From: Pseudomonas sp. PSKL.D1 | GTDB lineage: Bacteria; Pseudomonadota; Gammaproteobacteria; Pseudomonadales; Pseudomonadaceae | Assembly (NCBI RefSeq): GCF_028898945.1 | Contig: NZ_CP118607.1 | Span: 3,582,001-3,646,000, forward strand | Direction of reading: 5' to 3' | Length of the DNA: 64,000 bases | In this document: piece by piece, positions 34,407 to 44,600 of the stretch | How the letters are laid out: each line of letters opens with the position of its first letter | Numbering within the stretch: position 1 is the stretch's first letter | Notes under the pieces: generated by a model | Seen by the model: only the letters and a program-made list of their open reading frames with translations | Databases searched by the model: none | What the model was told of the DNA's origin: nothing | Translations under genes and position numbers: made by a program

Positions 34407-35150
34407 ATGCCCATGCCCGTTGTTGGACACCGTTGCCTGACCGTGCTGCTGGCGCTGGCCAGCCTGACTGCACAGGCCGCCGAGCAGGACGCCCCGCAAC
34501 CGATCCGCGTGCTGCTTGCCGCCGAGCTGGAAACCACCCTGTCCAGCCAAATGAATGGCACGCTGGGCGAACTGAAGACCAACTTCGGCGAGCACGTGGC
34601 CAAAGGTGCCACGCTCGCGCGCTTCAACTGCAACGAGGCCCAGGCCCGCAACAAGGTGGCCGGGGCCGAGCTGGCCATGGCCCGGCAGAACCTGCAGGCC
34701 AAGCAGCAACTGCGCAAGCTGGACGCGGTGGGCGACATCGAAGTGGCCGCCGCCAATACCGAAGTGCAAAAAGCCGATGGCGCCCGCGCCATGGGCGAGG
34801 CGCAGATGAGCTACTGCCAGGTGCTGGCGCCGTTTTCGGGGCATGTGGCCAAGGTGTACGTCAAACCGTATCAAACGGTCAGCGCGGGCACGCCGCTGTT
34901 CGATCTGGTCAGTGACGGCGCCCTGAAGGTGCGCCTGAACGTGCCGTCCAGCCAGTTGAAAAACCTCAGCCCCGGCCAGCCGTTGGAGGTGGACGTGCAC
35001 GAGACGGGCAAAACCTACCCGGCCAAAGTCAGCGTGATCAACGCCCGGGTTGATGCCGTGGCGCAAACCGTGGAGTTGGAAGCGCGCTTCGACCAGCGTT
35101 TCCCTGAGTTGATGGCAGGCATGAGCGGCACCGCACGGTTTGCGCCATGA
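34407..35150 (+). CDS. periplasmic adaptor (HlyD/RND membrane-fusion type), first gene of the adhesin-export operon
   Basis: A 247-residue exported adaptor. The signal peptide (CLTVLLALASLTAQA) is followed by a lipoyl-like half-motif (MNGTLGELKTNFGEHVAKGATLARF), a coiled-coil hairpin (about residues 75-120) and the second lipoyl half (YCQVLAPFSGHVAKVYVKPYQTVSAGTPLFDLV). A beta-barrel domain comes last. It is short for the family. AAGGA lies 7-8 bases before the ATG at 34407; the earlier ATG at 34380 has no ribosome binding site. Its stop overlaps the start of the next gene (ATGA). It likely bridges inner membrane and the TolC-type protein encoded at the end of the operon. Confidence 0.85.
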   Translation: MPMPVVGHRCLTVLLALASLTAQAAEQDAPQPIRVLLAAELETTLSSQMNGTLGELKTNFGEHVAKGATLARFNCNEAQARNKVAGAELAMARQNLQAKQQLRKLDAVGDIEVAAANTEVQKADGARAMGEAQMSYCQVLAPFSGHVAKVYVKPYQTVSAGTPLFDLVSDGALKVRLNVPSSQLKNLSPGQPLEVDVHETGKTYPAKVSVINARVDAVAQTVELEARFDQRFPELMAGMSGTARFAP

Positions 35151-36493
35151 CCATGAACCAGCCGCTGCCGCACCCGCAACTGCTGCTGCAACTGGACGCC
35201 CTGCGCGACAAGGCGATGGCGGCCGAGTCGCTGAACGCACTGGCCTTCAGCATGGCCAACGACCTGTATCCGCTGCTGCCGTTTCATCAGGCGCTGGTGT
35301 TCAGGCAGGCCAAGGGGGCGTTCGAGCTGCTGTGCGTGTCCGGGCTGGCACGCCCCACCGAGGACTCGCCCTACCTGGTGTGGCTGAAACGCGCCAGCCG
35401 CTGGCTGGGCGAACAGGTAAAAAACCCGCAACCGGCCTGGCTCACCCTGGCCAACGCCACGCCTCCCGCCGACATTGCCGAAGGCTGGGCCGAGTGGTGG
35501 CCTGCCGGCCTGTGGTGCATCCCGCTGCATGGGCCAACCGGCGAACGCCTGGGCCTGCTGATGGTGCTGCTCGAAGAACCGCCGCCCGCGATCCTGCCCA
35601 AGCACCTGGATGGCCTGACCCGCACCTGGGCGTATTGCTGGAACACCCTCACCCGCCGCCAACGCCTGAGCCGCTGGCGCCCCAGCCGACGCCAGGTGCT
35701 GCTGGCCGTGCTGCTGCTCGGCGGCTTGCTGCTGGTGCCGGTGCGCCAGACCGCCCTGGCACCTGCGCAAATCGTGTCGCGCCAGGCGCAGATCGTCACC
35801 TCCCCCATCGACGGCGTGATCGCCCAGGTGCTGGTGCGCCCCAATCAGCCGGTCGAGGCCGGCACGCCGCTGTTCACGCTGGATGAAACGACCCTGCGCA
35901 GCCGTGCCGACGTGCTGGGCAAAGAGGTGGCCGTGGCCGATGCCGAACTGCTCGCCGCCAGCCAGCGAGCCTTCGACAACCCGCAAAGCAAGGGCGAGCT
36001 GACCTTGCTGCAAGGCCGCGTGCAGCAGCGCCGTGCCGAACTGGCCGCCGTGCAGGCGCAGCTCAAGCGTACCCAGGTATTGGCGCCGCGGGCCGGGGTG
36101 GCGGTGTTCAGCGACCCCAACGACTGGCTGGGCAAACCGGTGTCCACCGGCGAGCGCATCATGCACGTGGCCGACCCGGCGCAACCGGCCATGCAGATCC
36201 AGCTCGCCGTGGCCGATGCCATCGCCCTGGAGCCGGGTGCCGAGGTCACGCTGTTTCTCACCGCCTACCCGCTGAGCCCGCTCAAGGGCAGCATCCTGGA
36301 AACCAGCTACCAGGCCAAGCCGACCGACGACGGCGTGGTGGCCTACCGCCTGCTGGCCAGCATCGACGAGCAGCCCGAACATGCCCGCCTCGGCCTGCAC
36401 GGCACCGCCAAACTGTACGGCGGCCGGGTGATGCTCGGGTATTACCTGCTGCGCCGGCCGCTGGCCACGTTGCGCGCCTGGAGTGGCTGGTAA
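35147..36493 (+). CDS. GAF-like domain / membrane helix / HlyD adaptor hybrid
   Basis: A 448-residue protein. Residues 1-165 form a cytoplasmic domain resembling a GAF fold (LPFHQALVFRQAKGAFELLCVSG; LWCIPLHGPTGERLGLLMVLLEE). A membrane helix follows at about 182-199 (VLLAVLLLGGLLLVP), then a periplasmic HlyD-type adaptor with lipoyl halves (IVTSPIDGVIAQVLVRPNQPVEAGTPLF; VLAPRAGVAVFSDPNDWLGKPVSTGERI) around a coiled coil. A sensory-like domain joined to a secretion adaptor is unusual and suggests that export is gated by a cytoplasmic signal. It is translationally coupled on both sides (ATGA upstream, TAATG downstream). The GAF assignment is by pattern only. Confidence 0.8.
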   Translation: MTMNQPLPHPQLLLQLDALRDKAMAAESLNALAFSMANDLYPLLPFHQALVFRQAKGAFELLCVSGLARPTEDSPYLVWLKRASRWLGEQVKNPQPAWLTLANATPPADIAEGWAEWWPAGLWCIPLHGPTGERLGLLMVLLEEPPPAILPKHLDGLTRTWAYCWNTLTRRQRLSRWRPSRRQVLLAVLLLGGLLLVPVRQTALAPAQIVSRQAQIVTSPIDGVIAQVLVRPNQPVEAGTPLFTLDETTLRSRADVLGKEVAVADAELLAASQRAFDNPQSKGELTLLQGRVQQRRAELAAVQAQLKRTQVLAPRAGVAVFSDPNDWLGKPVSTGERIMHVADPAQPAMQIQLAVADAIALEPGAEVTLFLTAYPLSPLKGSILETSYQAKPTDDGVVAYRLLASIDEQPEHARLGLHGTAKLYGGRVMLGYYLLRRPLATLRAWSGW

Positions 36494-38613
36494 TGCTCGA
36501 CCCGGCCGACCTGCCGCTGCCGCCGCTGCGCGAGGACCTGCGCCTGTGCGATGCCGCCGACAACCGCGACGGTGAACCGGGGTGGATGATCCACGACACC
36601 GTGGTCAACCGTTTCTACCGCATCGGCTGGCTGGAGTTCGAGTGCCTGTTGCGCTGGGGCCAGTCGCCCCGGCAGATCAGCGAACAGGTGGCGCGCGACA
36701 GCGCCTTGAAACCGGATGTGGAACAGGTGCTGGAGCTGCGCGCCTTCCTCGAACACCACCACCTGCTACGCGCCGGGCCCGAACAACTGGGCAAGCTGCA
36801 GGCGCAGAGCGAAGCGCGCACCTGGTCGAGTTGGCGCTGGTGGTTGCACCATTACCTGTTCTTTCGCGTGCCGCTGCTACGCCCCCAAGCGGGCTTGCAA
36901 CGTTTGGCCGGGGCGCTTGGCTGGCTGTTCCACCCATTGACCGGTTGGCTGGTGATCGGCTTGAGCCTGCTGGGCATCCTGCTGGTAATCCAGCAGTGGG
37001 ACACCTTCACCCATGCCGTGGTCGAGTCGTTTTCCACTGAAGGCCTGTTCAGCTTCGCCCTGGCCCTGATCGTGGCCAAGACCTTGCACGAGCTGGGCCA
37101 TGCGCTGGTCGCCACGCGCCTGGGTTTGCGGGTGGGGCACATGGGGGTGGCTTTTCTGGTGTTGTGGCCGATGCTGTACACCGACACCGGCGAAAGCTGG
37201 AAGCTCAAGCATTCGCGCCAGCGCCTGGCGATCGCTTCGGCGGGCATCGCCACCGAGCTGTCGCTGGCGGGCCTGGCGACGCTGGGCTGGGCGCTGTGCG
37301 ACGACGGCGCGCTGCGCAATGCCTTGTTGTACCTGGCCACCACCAGTTGGGTGCTGTCGCTGGCGCTCAACGCCAGCCCGTTCATGCGCTTTGATGGCTA
37401 CTTCATCCTCAGCGACCTGCTGGACTTCCCCAATCTGCACGAACGGGCCTCGGCGCTGGCCCGGGTGGCCCTGCGACGCAACCTGCTGGGGCTGCACGAG
37501 CCGTGGCCGGAGCCGTTCCCCAGCCACCAGCGGCGTTTGCTGGTGGCCTTTGCCTTCGCTACCTGGCTGTACCGTTTGGTGCTGTTTCTGGGCATCGCCG
37601 TGGCGGTGTACCTGTTCTTCTTCAAGCTGTTGGGGATCGTACTGTTCATGGTCGAAATCGCCTGGTTCATCGCCCTGCCGGTCAAACGCGAACTGAGCCA
37701 CTGGTGGCAGCAACGGTCGCGCATTCCAGGGCAACGCAAGCGGCTGTTCTACCTGTGCCTGGCGCTGGGTGTGCTGGCCTTGGCGGTGCCATGGCACAGC
37801 CAGGTGGATGCCGTGGGTGTGGCCCGGGCCGAGCATCAGTTGCGCGTGTACACGCCCTACCCTGCACGCTTGCAGAGCCTGCGCGAGCAGGGTGAGGTAA
37901 AAGCTGGCGAAGTGCTGGCGACGCTGAACGAGCCGGACCTGGACTCACGCCTGCGCAGCAGCGAGGCCACCGCACGCAGCTACCAGGCACGGCTGTCGGG
38001 CCTGCTGGCCGACCCGGCCGGGCTGAGCGTGGACGCCGCCACCCAGCAACGCCTGAACGTGCAGAACGAAGAGGCCCGCTCGGCGCGGGTGGAAATGGCC
38101 CGCCTGAATTTGCAGGCGCCGTTTGCCGGCATCTGGCTGGACCGCGACCCCGACTGGCGTCCGGGGCAGTGGGTCAACCGCCAGGAGCCGCTGGGCATTC
38201 TCATCGACCCTGGCCGCTGGCAAGTGGATGCCTATGTAGCCCAGGACCAGGTGCACCACCTTGCCGTAGGCAACAGCGTGCGCTTTTACCCCGACGGCCA
38301 GCCCACCGCGCTGCAGGGCAAAGTGCTGGCCATCGGCAGTACACGCGCCAATCAACTGGCCCACCGCATGCTGTCGTCGCACTTTGGCGGGCCGGTGGCA
38401 ACGGGCAACCAACCGCTGGTGCCGACCCATGCGGTGTTTCAGGTGCTGATTGCGCTGGATGAACCGCTGGTTGGCCTGCACGAAACGCGGGGCAGGCTGA
38501 AGATCGACGGGGAGCGGCGCTCAATCTCACCGGCGACAAACACCTCACGGCCCCCTCATCAACCCACGCACCAAAATGGTAATTCCGGTCTACGCTTGCG
38601 AATCTGGCGTTGA
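36493..38613 (+). CDS. site-2-protease-like (M50) membrane protein fused to an adaptor domain
   Basis: A 706-residue protein. Residues 1-95 resemble a PqqD-like/winged-helix module. A multi-helix M50 peptidase core follows, with both zinc motifs intact: His199-Glu-Leu-Gly-His203 and Asn293-Ala-Ser-Pro...Asp301-Gly302. After a last membrane helix (LFYLCLALGVLALAVPW, about residue 417) there is a periplasmic HlyD-like adaptor domain (YTPYPARLQSLREQGEVKAGEVLATLNEP; LNLQAPFAGIWLDRD; WQVDAYVAQDQVHHLAVG). M50 proteins cleave within membranes. Here the enzyme could process or anchor the exported adhesin while the adaptor half joins the export conduit. It occupies the place where a type I ABC transporter would normally be encoded. 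Confidence 0.85.
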   Translation: MLDPADLPLPPLREDLRLCDAADNRDGEPGWMIHDTVVNRFYRIGWLEFECLLRWGQSPRQISEQVARDSALKPDVEQVLELRAFLEHHHLLRAGPEQLGKLQAQSEARTWSSWRWWLHHYLFFRVPLLRPQAGLQRLAGALGWLFHPLTGWLVIGLSLLGILLVIQQWDTFTHAVVESFSTEGLFSFALALIVAKTLHELGHALVATRLGLRVGHMGVAFLVLWPMLYTDTGESWKLKHSRQRLAIASAGIATELSLAGLATLGWALCDDGALRNALLYLATTSWVLSLALNASPFMRFDGYFILSDLLDFPNLHERASALARVALRRNLLGLHEPWPEPFPSHQRRLLVAFAFATWLYRLVLFLGIAVAVYLFFFKLLGIVLFMVEIAWFIALPVKRELSHWWQQRSRIPGQRKRLFYLCLALGVLALAVPWHSQVDAVGVARAEHQLRVYTPYPARLQSLREQGEVKAGEVLATLNEPDLDSRLRSSEATARSYQARLSGLLADPAGLSVDAATQQRLNVQNEEARSARVEMARLNLQAPFAGIWLDRDPDWRPGQWVNRQEPLGILIDPGRWQVDAYVAQDQVHHLAVGNSVRFYPDGQPTALQGKVLAIGSTRANQLAHRMLSSHFGGPVATGNQPLVPTHAVFQVLIALDEPLVGLHETRGRLKIDGERRSISPATNTSRPPHQPTHQNGNSGLRLRIWR

Positions 38614-38634
38614 ACTTCCGAACAGGTAGTCATC

Positions 38635-41600
38635 ATGGACATGAAGAGCAGAGCCGGTCTAGCCGCTGCATTGCGCCCACGGTCACAAACCCTGGCCCTT
38701 GAGCAGCGCATCCTGTTCGACGGTGCCGCCGCCGCGGCCGTCGACCAGCAGCACAGCGCCCCCAGCCACGCCGAGGCCAAGGACACGGCCCACCCAGCCC
38801 CCACCGCCAGCGAGGCGCAAACCACCGCTGCACCGGCCGCCCAACCACGCAACCTGGTGGTAATCGATGCCCGCGTGGAAAACCGCGACCAACTGGCCGC
38901 CAACCTGCCTGCAGGCACAACGGCGCTGGTGGTCGACGCCGGCCAGGACGCCATCGCGGCCATCAGTACTGCCCTGGCGCAACTGGGCAAAGTCGATTCC
39001 ATCCAGGTGTTCTCCCACGGCGCCGCCGGGCAGTTCACCCTGGGCAACCAGGTGTTCACCCAGCAAACCGTCGAGCAATTGGGCGACCGCCTGAGCAGTT
39101 GGCGCAGCGAGCTCAACGCTGGCGCCGACATCCAGCTGTACGGCTGCGACGTGGGCGCCGGCAGCAGTGGCCAGGCCCTGGTCAACGAACTGGCGCGCTG
39201 GACTGGCGCCGACGTGGGCGCCTCCAGCAATGCCACCGGCAGCCAGCTGGCAGGCGGTGACTGGCAGTTGGAAGTCAGCAACGGCGACGTGGACAAGTCC
39301 ATCGCCCTGGCCGCCTCGACCCTGGCCAGCTTCCAGGGGCTGCTGGCCGATGCCAGCCCCACCGCCAACCTGAGCAGCGGCGGCGCCGAGGTGCAACTGG
39401 GCGAGCAGTTCACCTTTACCGTCAGCTTCACCAACCCCTCCACCCAGGAAGGCTACGCGCCGTACATCGACCTGTTCATGCCCGCCACCGGGCGCGACGG
39501 CGACGATGGCGCCACGTTCGTTTCCGCCACGTACCTGGGCCAGGCGGTGAACAGCTTCGTCATCACCTTTGACGCCAACGGCAACGCCACTCACCCCTTG
39601 GCCAAGGACGCCAGCGGCAATGCCCTGGTGATCAACGCCGCCAGCGTCGGCATGAAGCCGGGCGACCAGATGGTGGTGCTGCAACTGCCCTATGCCAGCG
39701 TCACCAGTGGCCAGCCGAGCATCGACATCCAGATCACCGGCCTGCTCAGCAACCTGGCCGACACCACCTACTCGGACGGCGCACCCAACCTCACCATCAA
39801 TGCCCGCGCCGGCTTCGAGTACGGCAACGATTCGCTGAACAACCCCGTGCAGGACCCGAGCCTGGTGGAAGCCTCGCTGCACAGCTTCATCGTCACCCCG
39901 ACCCTGCTGAAGGTGACGCAAACGGTCAACATGCCCGAAGGCGAAACCGTCACCGGGCCCAACTACACCCGCACCCAGACCGTCACCGTCACCCCCGCCC
40001 CGGGGCAGACCCTGACCAACGTCACCGTCACCCAGACCGTGCCCGACCAGGTGCACGTCAGTGCCATCACGCCGGGCGCGGGTGGCACCCTGACATCCGT
40101 CACCCTGCACGACGGCCGGGTGCTGACCAACCCCGCCGCCATCGCCGCGGCGCTGGCCGACCCCAACGTGTTCGTCGAGAGTTACAGCATCCACTACGAC
40201 ACCCTCAGCGCCGCCAGCGAAACCCAGGTGAGCTTCTACGTGCCGGAGATCGACGCCAATGGCTCGCCCGTGCTCGACCCGGCCACCGGCAACCCGGTGA
40301 CCATCAACTTCGGCACCGCCAGCGTCACCGGCGACTGGAACCCGCTCGACCCCCGCGACCGCCCCACCGACCCCGACGGCTACCCGTTCAGTGAAACCGG
40401 CAACGGCCAGGGCGTGACCTTCGTGGCCAAGTCCATCACCCTGCTCAAGGCGGTAGACCTGCAAAACGACGTCGGCACCCCCGGCCTGACCCCTGGCGAC
40501 ACCCTGCGCTACACCATGGACGTTGCCATTTCCGACTTCTTTGCCTTTGGCGAGAACATCCTCGAACAAGGCCAGTTCACCGTCACCGACCTGCTCAGCG
40601 ATGGCCAGACGTTCAGCACAGCCAACCCGCCCACCCTGTTGCTGCAGGGCAATGGCGCCACGTTGAGCATTGCCCTGATCTACACCCAGACGGTGAATGC
40701 CGATGGCAGCACCACCCTGGTGTTCGACATTGCCGAATCGATACGCCAGGCGGTGGCCGGCCCGGGCGTGGCCGCGCTGTTTGGCGACCTGTACGACGAC
40801 ACCGAACAGAACGGCGCTACCGGCCTGCGCATCGTCTACGACGCCACGGTCGACACCACCTACACCAGCGACCACCCGCCCCACGACCAGCTCAACGAAG
40901 GCGACAGCGTGGGCAACAACGCCACCGTGGCGGCCACGGTGCTACGCGATGCGCTGAACATCGGCAGCACGCAGACCGACGGCTCCAGCACCACCAGCAC
41001 CATCCAGACCTCCACCGTGGACATCGAACTGACCCAGGTGAACAACGGCACCCCGCCCGCCAATGGCGAACTGCGCCCGGGCGATGTGGTGACCTTCACC
41101 ATCACCTACGACCTGCTGATCGCCGACTACGAAAACTTCAAGCTCACCGCCTACCTGCCGCTGCCGCTGCTCAACGCCACCGGCATTACCTGGAGCTTCG
41201 GTAACGGCGTGGGCCAGTGGAGCTTCGGCAGCGGCAACAACATCCCCGATGTGCCCGACAGCGTCACCACCGGCCCGGGCAACTCCATCGTTTTCGACTT
41301 CGGCAACTTCGTATCGGGCGGCCTGAATGGCGGCACCGTGCAAGTGCAGTTCACCATGGTGGTGGGCGACCAGCCATTTGCCGACCAGCGTGAACTGGAC
41401 GTACTGGCGCAGTCGAGCCAGACCACCACGGTGGACAAGGATGTGCTGGTGTCCTCCGACGTAGCGGTGATCGAATCGGTGGCCGAGCCAGTGCTGGACA
41501 TCAAGCACGGCGTGGTCAGCAGCAGCAATGGCACGGTTACCGGCACCACCGGCAGCTGGAATGCCCCGGGCACCGGCGGCGTGCCGTTCAGCGGCAGCGT

Positions 41601-44600
41601 CACCAGCCTGGCGGCGGTGGACGGCAACGTCAGCGGCATCGACGGCGCCGACACCCTGCGCCTGGCCACGGCCATCAAGAACACCGGCGGTGGCGGCGCC
41701 TTTGACGTGAGCACCAGCGTCACCCTGCCCAGCGGCCTGGCCTTTGTTGGCGGTAGCCTGAGTGCCGCCAACCTGCAGATTTTCCGGGGTGACGGCACGC
41801 AACTGGTGCTGGGCACCGACTACAGCGTCAGCGGCAACACCATCACCTTCCTCGACGCCAACGGCCAGGCCACCCTGCTGGCCGGGCGCGCAGGCACGGC
41901 CAGCGACCTGTCCGGCGCCAACGTGGTGGTGATTACCTACGACGTCACGGTAAACGCCGCGATCCTGGCCTCCAGCACCCTGCAAAGCAGCGCCGCGCTG
42001 ACCAACTACGCCAGCGTCAACGGCGGCCAGGACTTCACCCCTACCGACCTGGTAGAGGTTGCCGACCAGCAAGTGGCCGCGCCGAGCATCACCAAAACCT
42101 ACCAGAACGGCAGCCTCAGCGACGACGACTCCAGCGCTTCGCACACCACCGGCAGCAACCTGGTGATTGGCGAGAGCATGACCTACGACATCGTGGTCAA
42201 CCTGCCCGAAGGCTTTACCGGCAGCCTGCGCATCAACGACCTGATTCCGCCCGGGCTGCGCCTGGACCCGCGCTTCAACGGCAACCTGGGCTTCCAGATC
42301 ATCACCACCGTGGCCGGCAGCGCGGCGCTCGGCGCCGACTTCAACGGCACGCTCAACGTCAACCCGGTCACCCTGGACGGCAGTGACGGCGCCGACCTGA
42401 TGCTGGTGTTCAGCAGCGCAGGCGCAACCGCCGACAACGATACCGGCAACAACAGCTTCGTCATCCGCCTGGTGCTGGTGGCCAGCAACGTGCCCGGCAA
42501 CCAGCAAGGCACCACGCTGAACAACGGCGCGCAGTTGGTGTACAGCGATCCCGACGGCGATACCCCCAATGGCACCGCGCCAGCCGAGCGCAGCGTGATC
42601 AGTGCCCAACAGCCCAGCGTGACCATTGTCGAACCCACACTCACGGTCACCCAGCAGATCACCTCGACGCCGGTGTTCGGCGGGTATGAAGACGGCGATG
42701 TGGTGGACTTCGAAATCGTCATCAGCAACACCTCCGGGGTCAATGCGTTCGACATCAGCCTGCTTGACGGGCTGCCGACCGAACTGAGCGGCATCACCCT
42801 GACCGGTGTGGTGTACAGCGGCGGCGCCAGCAACAACGGCGGCGCCGACTTCATCATCCAGAACGGCCAGCTGATCAGTGTCAGCGGTGCGAACATCGAC
42901 ATCACCAACGGCGGCAGCATCACCCTGCGCCTGACCGGCACCGTGAATGCAACCGCTGCCGGCCAGGCGGCCTTCCCCAACGCGGTGGAGGTACGCTGGA
43001 CCAGCCTGGACGGCACCAACAACACGGTCGACATCACCAGCGGCGAGCGCAGCGGTGAAGACGGTGTACTCAATGGCGGCACCCTGAACGATTACCGGCT
43101 CAATTCGCTGCTGCTGTTCCCGGTCAGCAACGGCATCCGTATCAGCCGGGTGGGCGGCGTGGCCGACACGGCCCCGGCCACCAACAGCAGTGGCGCCACC
43201 GACACCAGCGGCCTCAGCGAAAACGTGGTGGTTGGCGAAATCGTGCGCTACCGCGTGGCGGTGCTTGTGCCCACGGGCGACAACCCGGATTACCAGATCC
43301 GGATCGAGCTGGCAGCAGGCCTTGAGTTTATCCCGGCCAGCCTCAACGACATCCTGATCGCGTTCGTCTCCAACACCCCCGCCGGGCTCACCAGCGATGC
43401 GCTCAACCTGATCAGCAGCGGCACCCTGAGCATGCAGGGCAACGAGCTGAGCGACGTGACCCAGGGCATTCAGCCCGACCTGTCCGGCGCCGTACCCACC
43501 GGGGTATTCGACATCAACAACGGCCGGCTGGTGATCGTGACCAACGCCGATGGCAGCCAGACGGTAACCTTCAACCTGGGCAACCTGACCAACACCGAAA
43601 TCAACGACCCCGACGTCGAAGGCGTGGTGCTGGAGTTCAACGTGCGGGTCAGCAACGTGGCCAGCAACCAGTCGGGGGCCAACCTTGGGGTTACGGCCCA
43701 CGAACACGTCGGCCTCAACGGCGGCGTGGACCGCGGCGTGAGCGACACGGTGTTCGAACGCGTGGTCGAACCCAGCTTCACCGGCCTGGACAAGACCGTG
43801 ATCGACGTGGCGCCGGGCAGTGGCACCACCACCGCCACGGTGTCGGTCAGCTTCACCCAGAACGGCGAAGTGCCCGCCTACAACACCCACCTGGCCGACC
43901 AGTTCCCCAACGGCAGCAACTACCAGGTGCAGAGCATCCTGCTCAACGGCGTGGCCATTGACCTGGACAACCCGCCGGCGGGTGTAAGCTTCAGCCAAGG
44001 TACCGGCATCACCCTGGACTTCGAGCGCCTGGCGCCGAACGACAGCGTGCAGGTGATCTACACGGTTGTCCTGCCCAACGTCACCATCGCCGACAACGCC
44101 GCCAGCGCCGCCGTGCTGACCTGGACCAGCCTGCCCACCGACTTCGAAACCGACGGTTGGAGCGGCTCGCTGCCCGACACCGCAGGGGGTGCCGCTGGCG
44201 AGCGCACCGGCCAGGACGGTGCCAGCGGGTTGAACAACTACATCCTCAGCGACGGCGCCGGCATGGGCGTGATTCAAGGCACCCTGTGGGACGACACGCG
44301 CAGCGCCACCGACAGCGTCACCCCCGATGGCACGGGCCTGGACGGCATTGCCGTGACCCTGACCTGGGCCGGCGACGACGGCCAGTTCGGCAATGCCGAC
44401 GACCGCACGTTCACCACCGTCACCGCCAATGGCGGCCTGTACCAGTTCGCCCTGCTGCCCTCGGGGAGTTACCTGGTGGTGGTGGCCCAGGACCATCAGG
44501 CCAGCGCCAACAACAATTACCGGGTGCGCATCGACACCGACACTGCTGCCGCCATCGCCGGGCTTGGCAGCATCAACCTCAACCTGGGCGAAGGCAGCAC

